A DNA stretch of 18,262 bases from CAYUPY01 sp964446595 (GTDB lineage: Bacteria > Patescibacteriota > Dojkabacteria > J137 > JAEUSD01), in contig CAYUPY010000022.1 of NCBI GenBank assembly GCA_964446595.1, positions 1-18,262 on the forward strand. The letters run 5' to 3'. Positions 6,819 through 13,345 of this stretch are shown here, one piece after another (position 1 is the first letter of the stretch; every line of letters starts with the position of its first letter). Below the pieces are notes generated by a model. That model had not been told where the DNA came from. It was given only the letters and a program-made list of their open reading frames with translations, and did no database searches. Both the position numbers and the translations under genes were made by a program.

Positions 6819-7282
6819 TGCAACTAGTTATAGTAACGCCAGACGGTAAAAAATATGACGGTACTGAAGTAGAAATGGTTATCATTCCTACCGTGCAGGG
6901 TGAGATCGGTATTAAAGATGATCATACACCTTTGATTGCTACCATTGAGCCAGGAGCCATAGAAGTCACTTTGGCAGATGGCAAAGTGGAATATCTAGCT
7001 GTATCACGTGGAATACTCCAAATTGATCGTGATGAAGTAATGAACGGCCGCGTGCGCATTTTGGCTGATACCGCAGAGCACGCGTCCGAAATTGATCTGA
7101 GCCGCGCCGAGGAGGCGCGGCTCAGGGCAGAAGAATTCCTACGCCAAGCACAGGAAGGCCCTGAGGAAACACCATTTGCAGACACCCAATTCCTGCAGGC
7201 AAAAATAGCCAAAGAGTTGGCACGTGAGCGAGTAGCTAACCGATATAAAAATATCGGCGGCAGTAGCCCAATTAGTTCATAA
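6818..7282 (+). CDS. atpC: ATP synthase F1 subunit epsilon
   Basis: The regulatory rotor subunit, 154 residues from the ATG at 6818; a GTG directly upstream at 6815 is the other possible start. The N-terminal beta-sandwich is clear: VTPDGKKYDGTEVEMVIIPT, then GEIGIKDDHTPLIATIEPGAI, then the AVSRGILQI strand and VRILADTAEHASEID. A C-terminal helical segment of about 60 residues follows. It is longer than E. coli epsilon (139) because of an insertion near QEGPEETPFADTQ between the two C-terminal helices and a tail. The gene carries a perfect 12-bp inverted repeat in the first of those helices. It is the last gene of the operon; no clear terminator follows before the convergent gene at 7364. Confidence 0.95.
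   Translation: MQLVIVTPDGKKYDGTEVEMVIIPTVQGEIGIKDDHTPLIATIEPGAIEVTLADGKVEYLAVSRGILQIDRDEVMNGRVRILADTAEHASEIDLSRAEEARLRAEEFLRQAQEGPEETPFADTQFLQAKIAKELARERVANRYKNIGGSSPISS
7097..7125. repeat. Perfect 12-bp inverted repeat inside atpC
   Basis: CTGAGCCGCGCC (7097-7108) and GGCGCGGCTCAG (7114-7125) pair without mismatch around the loop GAGGA. The local base composition is far more GC-rich than the rest of the gene. It encodes LSRAEEARLR in a helix. A weaker repeat, CCGATAT/ATATCGG with an AAAA loop, follows at 7240-7257. Confidence 0.8.
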
Positions 7283-7363
7283 ATTCCCTGGATACCCAAT
7301 GGTGGTCATAGTCTAACTCACCTTATTTGCAGTAGTAAGTATGCAGGTTGATGGTTTTGATTT

Positions 7364-7786
7364 TTATATGTAGATCAGGATTAGCGCCTGGATTATTAAC
7401 AGAACAAAGTTTTGGCCTGTGTTTAACAAAACGATTCTCCAACCTCTATTGGCAAACAAGGCGTTATTTAGTTGAGGTAAAAGGTATAAGAAAACCCAGA
7501 GTAACGCTACCAAACCTACTAAACTTAACACCTCTTCAGTACCATACGTCAATAATGATTTTAATAAAGCAATTGCTACGGCCTGAGTTAGTGATGCCAA
7601 TGCGGCTACTCCATAAAGTAGACCCATATTACTTTTATCATTCACATACTCCTCGGATACACCTTCCATGCTCATCCATTTTTTACCAAATACCGGGCCA
7701 TACCACATAGCCCCAACTATCATCCCTACTACTGTGGCTACTATTATTCCCACTAGGCTGAAATCCATTTCGAAAATCGTAATCAT
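7364..7786 (-). CDS. DUF1761-like four-helix membrane protein
   Basis: A 140-residue membrane protein. After MITIFEMDFS, helix 1 runs into the signature GAMWYGPVFGKKWM (residues ~25-38), which matches the LWYGPLFGKxWM hallmark of DUF1761 (PF08570). Three further hydrophobic segments follow, around LLYGVAALASLTQAVAIALL, LSLVGLVALLWVFLYLL and VLLNTGQNFVLLIIQALILIYI. The function of the family is not known. The start could be ATG 7786 or the second ATG at 7768 (MDFSLVG). It lies 33 nt downstream of the cellulase on the same strand, so the two may share a message. The plus-strand frame opposite it is only its antisense shadow. Confidence 0.75.
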   Translation of the reverse strand: MITIFEMDFSLVGIIVATVVGMIVGAMWYGPVFGKKWMSMEGVSEEYVNDKSNMGLLYGVAALASLTQAVAIALLKSLLTYGTEEVLSLVGLVALLWVFLYLLPQLNNALFANRGWRIVLLNTGQNFVLLIIQALILIYI

Positions 7787-7819
7787 TTTTATTTAATTTA
7801 AAAATTAAACTTCTTTTAA

Positions 7820-10054
7820 TTATTTACATGTTTGACCATTCAACTTGAATTGAGTTCCGGCAATTGGTCCGTTCTGACCATTATATGTAGCCTGGAAACC
7901 AAAAGTGGTTGATGCTCCAGCAGATATAGTACCATTATAATTGGCATTCTTAGCAGAGACATTCTTTCCTGTCTGCCCAAACTGGGTGTTCCAGCTATTG
8001 ACTACATTCTGATTTCCAGGGAATGTCCACGTAAGATTCCATCCATCTATTGGAACACCAGAAATGTTTTTAACTTTTACATCAGCCACAAATCCGTTTG
8101 CCCACTGGCTGACGACCTTGTAGTCAACTTCGCAGTAATTACTGCTTGTAGGTGGCGCTGGTGGCGTTACAGGAGCTGGTTGGACAACGCCGCCACTTTT
8201 CACTCCACACTGGCTACCATTCAAGTTGAAATCCATTGAATTTAACTTCTGATTGTTACCGGAGTATTTACCTACGAACCCAAAACTCACACTATTTCCG
8301 CTCTTAATTTCGCGGTTATAATTCATATAGTTAACTGTCACTTGCTTACCTGCCTGGGATACGCGCCCATTCCAGATTTGAGAAACTGCCTGGTTGCCAG
8401 GGAAATTAAACTTCAAATTCCAATCCTTCACCGTAGCATTCCTATTATTTTTCACTACTACTTCTGCCACAAAACCGTTATTCCACTGGTTAACAATCTT
8501 GTATGTAACATCACATACACTACCTGTTGTCATAATTGGTGCACTAGATGTAGAGGAACTGGTTGTGCTACTGCTCTGTGAGGAGCTACTGCTACTGGTT
8601 TGAGTCGAGCTACTCTGACTAGAGCTACTGCTTGAGCTTGACGAAGTACCAGATACGGCTGGTGGTGGACAATTGGGGAACTGACAGGCGTTCTTAGGGT
8701 CGCGCTTTACAACAGTGCCATCTGCACATACGCGAATATCTGCAGCACATACCACACCATTTTCGGGGTTAGTAGGCGGATCAATCGGTGTACCAGGGAT
8801 TTCTATAGGTGAAATTGTTGCACTTGGTAGCTGACAACTATCCCAGTAGCCTTGCAGCATATTTTTCTTAGATGTATGAATTGTTCTCCAATCATCTTGT
8901 AGGATTCCTCCAGTATCACCGGAATTAGGGTTCCAGGACCAGTAGAATGAGTTACAGATCTGCTTATTGTTAAAGTACGTAACCATTGCATCTTGCCACA
9001 CTTTGTCTTTCCCTTCATATCTACCACCCCACTCTCCGGGAACGATAGTATACCCTTGATCCACTAGATACCCAAAATGCTGATCCCAGATTGCGGGCAT
9101 ATTGGCTGGGAAGTTAGATACATTAAAGTAAGGTTGATTGTATACATCTGGACCATATACATGTGGAGATAACACTAGTTTACTCTTAGGTACCATCTCT
9201 GGATCGATTGGATCACAAGCAAATGGCTCTAAATTACCACCCCACCAGTGGTTGTAGTTTGATTGAGAACAAGTAGGATTCTCTTGCACCCCCTCTACAA
9301 ATATCAGCACTTTTGGATTCACTTCTATCACGGCTTTACCAGCTTTCTCTGCAGCTGTATTCCAATCTGTAGAACTGTTTCCAGTACCCCAGGTGGCTGC
9401 GCCATGAGGTTCGTTCTTTAAATCGATACCCATCAAATACTCTAGGTTACTGTATCTATCAGCCATCATTTGCAGGTCTTGAATCCATTGTTGCTCTGAA
9501 TAACCATCTACATACCAAAGATCAGAAATATACCCACAATTTGGATCAATGCGATGCATATCAAGGAGTATATAGATCTGATTACGATTCAACTCCTGCA
9601 GTACAATATCCAAGATCTCCAAACTATTTTTTATGGTTCCATCTTGATTCTTAAAATCATTATTATCTGTCTCTCCAAAGTTTATAGAACCTATTTTCTT
9701 ACTCCCGTTTAGAGTGGCCGGACAAACAGGAATGCGTAGGGAATTAATACCCATACCTTTCATTTCATTAATCATCTGCTTATAGCCTCTAGACCATAAA
9801 CCATGCACCACATGGTCAGGCGTCTCAAAGCCGAACCAATTTGCGCCTTTCAATTTGATCGGCTGTGTGCCTTTGAATATTACGCCTTCCGATGTGGAAT
9901 AGTAGTTGGAGGGACGTGTTGTTGCAGAAACACTATAGCTGACATCCTGATTTTGGATACCGGGTGTGGTAAATATTGACCCTAACCCTATACCCATTAC
10001 GAATAAAAAGGCTGCTACAGAAAATTTAAGGAGATTTGAACTAGTCTTTGTCAT
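7820..10054 (-). CDS. Secreted GH5 endoglucanase with two CBM2 cellulose-binding domains
   Basis: 744 residues. An N-terminal export signal or anchor (hydrophobic core ~11-28) is followed by a GH5 domain (~50-408) strongly like the Acidothermus E1 endoglucanase (GH5_1). Shared stretches include NWFGFETPDHVVHGLWSR, IFVEGVQ, HWWGGNLEP and YWSWNPNSGDTGGILQDDW. The acid/base is E215 in DLKNEPH and the nucleophile is E341 in PGEWGG. A four-cysteine segment (C436, C443, C457, C462) and a Ser/Thr/Gln linker (~470-505) follow. Then come two CBM2 domains (~514-616 and ~641-743), each bounded by Cys and containing GFVAxVxVKN, W-N-L and NYN. A Pro-rich linker separates the CBMs. It should hydrolyse beta-1,4-glucan outside the cell. 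All catalytic residues are intact. Horizontal origin is plausible. Confidence 0.96.
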   Translation of the reverse strand: MTKTSSNLLKFSVAAFLFVMGIGLGSIFTTPGIQNQDVSYSVSATTRPSNYYSTSEGVIFKGTQPIKLKGANWFGFETPDHVVHGLWSRGYKQMINEMKGMGINSLRIPVCPATLNGSKKIGSINFGETDNNDFKNQDGTIKNSLEILDIVLQELNRNQIYILLDMHRIDPNCGYISDLWYVDGYSEQQWIQDLQMMADRYSNLEYLMGIDLKNEPHGAATWGTGNSSTDWNTAAEKAGKAVIEVNPKVLIFVEGVQENPTCSQSNYNHWWGGNLEPFACDPIDPEMVPKSKLVLSPHVYGPDVYNQPYFNVSNFPANMPAIWDQHFGYLVDQGYTIVPGEWGGRYEGKDKVWQDAMVTYFNNKQICNSFYWSWNPNSGDTGGILQDDWRTIHTSKKNMLQGYWDSCQLPSATISPIEIPGTPIDPPTNPENGVVCAADIRVCADGTVVKRDPKNACQFPNCPPPAVSGTSSSSSSSSSQSSSTQTSSSSSSQSSSTTSSSTSSAPIMTTGSVCDVTYKIVNQWNNGFVAEVVVKNNRNATVKDWNLKFNFPGNQAVSQIWNGRVSQAGKQVTVNYMNYNREIKSGNSVSFGFVGKYSGNNQKLNSMDFNLNGSQCGVKSGGVVQPAPVTPPAPPTSSNYCEVDYKVVSQWANGFVADVKVKNISGVPIDGWNLTWTFPGNQNVVNSWNTQFGQTGKNVSAKNANYNGTISAGASTTFGFQATYNGQNGPIAGTQFKLNGQTCK
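8540..8647 (-). repeat. Low-complexity Ser-rich linker in the cellulase
   Basis: Residues ~470-505 are almost entirely Ser with scattered Thr and Gln, encoded by mixed AGT/AGC/TCG/TCT-type codons rather than one repeated codon. Mixed codons suggest selection for a flexible, probably protease-resistant spacer between catalytic and binding domains, not a recent slippage tract. Confidence 0.8.
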
Positions 10055-10081
10055 GTAAAAAGCTAATAAGATACTTTTTCC

Positions 10082-10110
10082 ATCTTAAAATATCTAAAAA
10101 ATAATGTAAA
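10082..10110 (-). promoter_or_regulatory. Promoter of the cellulase gene
   Basis: On the minus strand TTTACA (10110-10105) and TAAGAT (10087-10082) are separated by exactly 17 bp. Transcription would start near 10075, leaving a leader of about 20 nt without a Shine-Dalgarno sequence. This differs from the leaderless type seen at other genes here. Confidence 0.45.
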
Positions 10111-10127
10111 CTGATGCGAAAATTAGT

Positions 10128-10136
10128 TGTTAGAAA
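10128..10136 (+). promoter_or_regulatory. Extended -10 promoter of the coiled-coil gene (leaderless)
   Basis: TGT-TAGAAA followed by six T and then the ATG at 10143. This is the same TGN-hexamer-N5/6-ATG layout as the glsB-like gene, with transcription expected to begin at the start codon. Confidence 0.5.
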
Positions 10137-10142
10137 TTTTTT

Positions 10143-10511
10143 ATGGCTGACATAGATAACACAGCAGCATCCAGTTTTGATCTTTCTAAAGATCTAGAAA
10201 AAATCCTGGAGCAACAAGAGATTATTAAAGAAATGAGGGCTGACCTGCGAGATATAGTTGCATCTCATCCCTTACACCAAGAAGTGGAGGAAGGGAAAAA
10301 AGATCTTAAGAAAAAGCGAGATGAGCTAAATGCGGATCCTGAAATAGATCGCATGAAAGAGGAGATTGCCAACGCCAACGACCGCCTCAAACTCCTAAAG
10401 GAGATTCTGGTAGCCCGCATGCAAGAGGTGGAGGAAACTAAAGTCTCCAGCCGTGGCAAAGAGGCCGTTGTTGTAAACAATGTAAAAATCCAAAAAGCAG
10501 GACGAGGCTAG
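10143..10511 (+). CDS. Small charged coiled-coil protein, function unknown
   Basis: 122 residues, not recognised. From about residue 15 to 100 it is almost continuously helical and charged, with heptad-like spacing (DLEKILEQQEIIKEMRADL and later KEEIANANDRLKLLKEIL). There is one proline-containing break in SHPLH and another near NADPE, and a basic tail (VNNVKIQKAGRG). It has no signal peptide or membrane segment, so it is probably cytosolic and oligomeric. It is transcribed divergently from the cellulase and runs tail to tail into dps, sharing the 4-bp CTAG for both stop codons. No family or role is claimed. Confidence 0.75.
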   Translation: MADIDNTAASSFDLSKDLEKILEQQEIIKEMRADLRDIVASHPLHQEVEEGKKDLKKKRDELNADPEIDRMKEEIANANDRLKLLKEILVARMQEVEETKVSSRGKEAVVVNNVKIQKAGRG

Positions 10512-10990
10512 TTAAGCCACGCGCTTAGCATCCAGATTTGCTTTTCAAAATCCTTGATGTAGCCAATTAACATGTCAATTGTGCCCTCGTCAGCGTAGTT
10601 ATCAGCTGAATTACTTAGCTGCTCAATTGCGCCGCGCAATTGAGCGACCATTGTGTTTAGGTCACTAACGACTTCGGCGATCATGTCAGTTTCTGATCCT
10701 ATTTCAGGTTGCTCACTAATCTCGGAGTTTTCAATAAAATCCTTCATTGTATGATACGGAAAATGTCCCATGCCGCGGATGCGTTCGGCTGTTTCGTCTA
10801 TTTTGGCGAACGCATCCTGGTACATCTCCTCTAGCTTTTCATGCAATTCTAAAAAATGCCTACCAGTAAGATTCCAGTGGAAGTGCTGTAACTTAACATA
10901 GTACACCTGCAAACTAGCCAAAAGCGGATTTAAAGTATTTGTAGTGTTGTGGCGGGTCGCTTCGCTCAATGCAATTAGGGAATTATTCAT
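10508..10990 (-). CDS. dps: Dps-family ferritin-like DNA-protection/iron-storage protein
   Basis: 160 residues, typical Dps length. The ferroxidase ligands shared between subunits are present: H38 (FHWNLTG), H50, E54 (Asp in E. coli), D65 and E69 (KIDETAERIRGMG). The HWNLTGRHFLELHEKLEEMY block is the family signature. Dps forms a 12-subunit shell that oxidises Fe(II) with H2O2 and limits Fenton damage. The N-terminus is short with few Lys, so direct DNA binding is uncertain. The gene is divergent from mscL. Two GC-rich inverted repeats lie inside it. Confidence 0.95.
   Translation of the reverse strand: MNNSLIALSEATRHNTTNTLNPLLASLQVYYVKLQHFHWNLTGRHFLELHEKLEEMYQDAFAKIDETAERIRGMGHFPYHTMKDFIENSEISEQPEIGSETDMIAEVVSDLNTMVAQLRGAIEQLSNSADNYADEGTIDMLIGYIKDFEKQIWMLSAWLN
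10621..10645. repeat. Intragenic inverted repeat 1 in dps
   Basis: GCTCAATTGCG (10621-10631) pairs perfectly with CGCAATTGAGC (10635-10645) around a CCG loop; the symmetry extends nearly to the centre. It can form a compact hairpin in mRNA or a cruciform in DNA. Confidence 0.75.
10777..10817. repeat. Intragenic inverted repeat 2 in dps
   Basis: GGATGCGTTCG (10777-10787) pairs perfectly with CGAACGCATCC (10807-10817) across a 19-nt loop, in the segment encoding the ferroxidase helix. Confidence 0.7.
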
Positions 10991-11027
10991 TTTAGAAAGA
11001 TAATATGTATTGTCTATGTGTTAGTAT

Positions 11028-11040
11028 ACAGCTGCTAAAA
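11028..11040 (+). promoter_or_regulatory. Shared 13-mer ACAGCTGCTAAAA upstream of mscL
   Basis: Identical to the element upstream of the glsB-like gene; the CAGCTGCTAAAA core begins 41 nt before the ATG in both cases. It lies in the dps/mscL divergent region, so it might also act on dps. See the matching entry at 572-584. Confidence 0.4.
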
Positions 11041-11069
11041 TACTAAATCCAATTTACTTTTAAGAGTTC

Positions 11070-11480
11070 ATGCAAATGGCTAAAGATAAAAAAGATCAAC
11101 CAGAGGAAAAAAAGACTTTGTGGACTGAGTTTAAGGAATTCATAGCCCGTGGAGATGTCATAGAGTTGGCGGTAGGTCTAACAGTTGGTGTGGCATTTAC
11201 TACGCTAGTGCGGTCACTCGTAGATAATGTGATTATGCCCCCTCTGGGACTAGTGTTAAACGGGGAAGCATTTAAAGAACTTTATGTGAACCTTTCAAGC
11301 ACCACTTATGAAAACTTAGCAGCTGCAGAAGCAGCTGGAGCGCCAGTTTTAAAGTATGGCCAATTTATCTCCGATGCTATCAATTTTCTGATCATTGCCG
11401 TGGTAATCTTCCTGATTATTAAAATGATCACCTCTCTACGTGGGAGGATGGGCTTGGACGAGACTGGAGCCGAGAAGTAA
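11070..11480 (+). CDS. mscL: Large-conductance mechanosensitive channel MscL
   Basis: 136 residues from the ATG at 11070; a second in-frame ATG two codons on (MAKDKK) could be the real start. The signature FKEFIARGDVIELAVGLTVG covers the N-terminal amphipathic helix and the start of TM1, followed by AFTTLVRSLVDNVIMPPLG. A periplasmic loop comes next, then TM2 (INFLIIAVVIFLIIKMI) after LKYGQFISDA. A short charged C-terminus follows. MscL opens under membrane tension and releases solutes during osmotic downshock. The N-terminus is longer and more Lys-rich than in E. coli. Its TAA abuts the TAA of the convergent NYN gene with no base in between. Confidence 0.97.
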   Translation: MQMAKDKKDQPEEKKTLWTEFKEFIARGDVIELAVGLTVGVAFTTLVRSLVDNVIMPPLGLVLNGEAFKELYVNLSSTTYENLAAAEAAGAPVLKYGQFISDAINFLIIAVVIFLIIKMITSLRGRMGLDETGAEK

Positions 11481-12029
11481 TTAGGTTGAATTACGAGGCC
11501 TGGTAGGACGGCGCTGAGATTTAGGTTTAAATAGCAGATCTTTTTTGTGATCTTCAATATTAATAAAATCATCAGCAATCTCGATTAATTCGTTATTTGC
11601 AGTACGCTTGAAAGCTACGACTTCTACTAAACAACCTAGGGATTGCTGTAGGTAATTTACGACTGGTTTAAAGTCGCCGTCTCCGGACACCAACACAATT
11701 GAATCTACTTTATGACCCAACCTAATTGCGTCCATTGCGATACCTAAATCCCAATCCCCCTTTTTGGCACCATCATAGAAAATTTGCAGATCTTTTTCTT
11801 TTACCTCAAACCCTGCAGAGTTTACGGCCTCAAAAAAGTCATTCTCTTGCCCTGTGGGGTCAGCATTAATTACGTAAGCAATCGCTCTCACCAGTAAGCG
11901 GTCATCCACTGCAAGCCTAAGCAGGCTTTTATAGCTAACGTGTGACTGATACAGTTGCTTAGCAGAATAGTAAAGATTTTGGACATCTACGAGTACTGCT
12001 ACTCTTTGATCTGGGTTTCTAACAATCAT
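11481..12029 (-). CDS. NYN-domain ribonuclease-like protein (LabA/PIN-like)
   Basis: 182 residues. The NYN fold (PF01936) is marked by VAVLVDVQNLYYSAK (D15), the central GDWDLGIAMDAI (D92, D94, D100) and IVLVSGDGDFKPVV (D117, D119), the acidic residues expected to bind metal. The C-terminal ~20 residues are Lys/Arg/Pro-rich (PKSQRRPTRPRN), suiting RNA contact. NYN proteins are PIN-like nucleases acting on RNA; the target here is unknown. The start codon overlaps the stop of the upstream gene in ATGA (12026-12029), so the two proteins are translationally coupled and probably work together. Confidence 0.88.
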   Translation of the reverse strand: MIVRNPDQRVAVLVDVQNLYYSAKQLYQSHVSYKSLLRLAVDDRLLVRAIAYVINADPTGQENDFFEAVNSAGFEVKEKDLQIFYDGAKKGDWDLGIAMDAIRLGHKVDSIVLVSGDGDFKPVVNYLQQSLGCLVEVVAFKRTANNELIEIADDFINIEDHKKDLLFKPKSQRRPTRPRNST

Positions 12030-12649
12030 ATGAATCCTTCGCGATGCTCTGGGTCATCGCTATTAACATTTATTTCTACATTAAATTTACGGGCCAATTC
12101 CTTAATTATACTTTTCTCGTGAGTTCCTTTACTCTTCACTACTACACCATTATAGATATCTGAATTAGCGATAGCTCCATCGGTAAGTGCAGTTGCTCCT
12201 AAAACATAAGCTTCCTTGTCAATAATTCGCAAGTTATTAACTAGTTTTGGGATATCAACTTCACCCCAGCCAAATAGTTCATCAACTATATAAATATTCT
12301 GCTTATACACCCCGGAAGTAAAGTGCTTCTTAAAAATCTCGAAATCACCTAGTGTTTCTATTCTAACCAGGTCTCCTTTGTTGAAATCAAATATTAGTAA
12401 ATCCAAATATACACCATAAAAATCGTCATTATCAAACAAGATTACTGAGCCTGTTAGGTCTTTTGGAATAGTATTTCCCGAGGGCTTTGTGGAGTTCCAG
12501 TTGGATTCAGCAGCCTTGGAATTGCCTGCGGAACCATTCCGCTTGGAATTGGACCTGGATCGGTTCCCTTTGTTCCCACGCCCCCTTCTGCGATTACCAC
12601 CACTTTTTTGCTGTTGAAGTGGGAAATTAGGCTTAAACTTTTCTGGCAT
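12026..12649 (-). CDS. Arg/Asn-rich N-terminus fused to a receiver-like domain
   Basis: 207 residues, no known family recognised. Residues ~15-60 are low-complexity and basic (Arg, Lys, Asn, Gly, Ser), as in RNA-binding tails. Residues ~66-190 look like a response-regulator receiver fold. The acidic pair is D75-D76 in ILFDNDD, the candidate phospho-acceptor is D123 in IYIVDE, the Thr is in GATAL (T152/T154), and the Lys is in VVVKSKG (K172/K174). The spacings of about 47, 30 and 20 are close to those of CheY. This assignment is inference from motif spacing. It has its own extended -10 start and is coupled to the NYN gene. A role in controlling RNA cleavage is plausible but unproven. Confidence 0.6.
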   Translation of the reverse strand: MPEKFKPNFPLQQQKSGGNRRRGRGNKGNRSRSNSKRNGSAGNSKAAESNWNSTKPSGNTIPKDLTGSVILFDNDDFYGVYLDLLIFDFNKGDLVRIETLGDFEIFKKHFTSGVYKQNIYIVDELFGWGEVDIPKLVNNLRIIDKEAYVLGATALTDGAIANSDIYNGVVVKSKGTHEKSIIKELARKFNVEINVNSDDPEHREGFI

Positions 12650-12655
12650 GCAAAG

Positions 12656-12664
12656 ATTTTAACA
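12656..12664 (-). promoter_or_regulatory. Extended -10 promoter of the receiver-like gene (leaderless)
   Basis: On the minus strand TGT-TAAAAT is followed by CTTTGC and then the ATG at 12649. The six-base spacing again puts transcription start at the start codon. It shows that this two-gene unit can be expressed independently of the exonuclease upstream. Confidence 0.5.
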
Positions 12665-12683
12665 TATTGTCTGAAAATAATGC

Positions 12684-12701
12684 GGATAGCTAAGGCTATC
12701 C
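12684..12701 (-). terminator. Hairpin after the exonuclease gene
   Basis: GGATAGC (12684-12690) and GCTATCC (12695-12701) form a 7-bp stem with a 4-nt loop. In the minus direction it is followed by GCATTATTTTC, a weak T-rich tail. It could end the exonuclease transcript just before the promoter of the receiver-like gene. Confidence 0.4.
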
Positions 12702-12704
12702 CAA

Positions 12705-12714
12705 NNNNNNNNNN
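12705..12714. other. Assembly gap (10 N) at the 3' end of the exonuclease gene
   Basis: Placeholder N run. The exonuclease frame enters it from the right and no in-frame stop is seen before it, so the C-terminus and true intergenic length are unknown. Confidence 0.95.
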
Positions 12715-13335
12715 CAACAGTCCCAGCTGTAGAGTGCTTACCGGCGCTGCGCGCTTGGCGGCGGCTGGCTTAAATACTTGCTGATAAGTTAAACCAAGCG
12801 CGTAATCATCAATAATATCGTTCAGCTTTTGAAAAAAATACCAGGTTGCCATTACGTCATCCAAAGCGCGGTGTCGATTGCGAATCTTAATATTGAATCG
12901 TTTAAGAATTGCATCCAGATTGTGACTGGACTCCCCTGGATACAGAGCTCGGGATAGTTCAACTGTGCACAATGATGGAGCACTAAACCCCATATCCACT
13001 CGCTTAAATTCCTGTTCCAAGAAGCCGTAATCGAAAGGTGCGTTATGGGCAATAAAGACACCGCCGCGATTGACCAATTTTAATAAATCAGGAGCAATCG
13101 CGGCGAAATCTGGTTGCCCTTCTAAATCCTTGTTCTTAATCCCTGTAAAATCCTCTGTGAATTTTGAAACAGGGAAGCCCGGGTTAACAAGAGTATGAAA
13201 CTTATCGCATACTTTATTTCCTCTCACAGTGACTGCTGCTACTTCAATAACCCGATCTTTGTTCTTATCCAGACCTGTGGTCTCTAGATCAACTAAAATA
13301 AGATTATGAAATATTTCCTGCCAGTGTTTTAACAT
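12715..13335 (-). CDS. DEDDh-family 3'-5' exonuclease (DnaQ-like), 3' end missing
   Basis: 207 residues visible before the gap. Exo I is VDLETTGLD (D16, E18), Exo II is HNAPFDYGFL (D102), and Exo III is HRALDDVMAT (H155, D160), which gives the complete DEDDh set. It is a stand-alone exonuclease domain, like the proofreading epsilon subunit, the PolC/DinG exonuclease domain, or RNase T/oligoribonuclease relatives. Which substrate it uses cannot be decided; after residue ~190 an Ala/Lys-rich linker starts, so further sequence is lost in the gap. It begins 10 nt after the coiled-coil membrane protein gene and probably shares its transcript. Confidence 0.9.
12750..12802. repeat. Intragenic inverted repeat in the exonuclease gene, 3' copy
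   Basis: CGCGCTTGG (12750-12758) and CCAAGCGCG (12794-12802) match perfectly across 35 nt. The region next to the gap is unusually GC-rich, which may be why assembly failed there. Confidence 0.55.
13062..13105. repeat. Intragenic inverted repeat in the exonuclease gene, 5' copy
   Basis: CGCCGCGATTG (13062-13072) and CAATCGCGGCG (13095-13105) are perfect 11-bp arms across a 22-nt loop, just before the Exo II motif. Confidence 0.7.
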
Positions 13336-13345
13336 TGGTAATTTT

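Noticed and set aside
7348..7710. 120-codon plus-strand ORF
   Set aside because: It lies opposite the DUF1761-like gene, has no family features and no start signal; the minus-strand frame has the recognisable WYGPVFGKKWM motif.
8342..8603. Two short plus-strand ORFs inside the cellulase
   Set aside because: Antisense to well-supported CBM2 and linker sequence.
8540..8647. Ser-rich tract as a possible CRISPR or tandem DNA repeat
   Set aside because: The repeat is at amino-acid level with mixed codons, no regular spacers and no cas genes; it is a protein linker.
12454..13335. Apparent 293-residue fusion of the exonuclease with a basic tail across the gap
   Set aside because: The part after the N run is an out-of-frame reading of the receiver-like gene; the 10-N length is a placeholder, so the fusion is an artefact.
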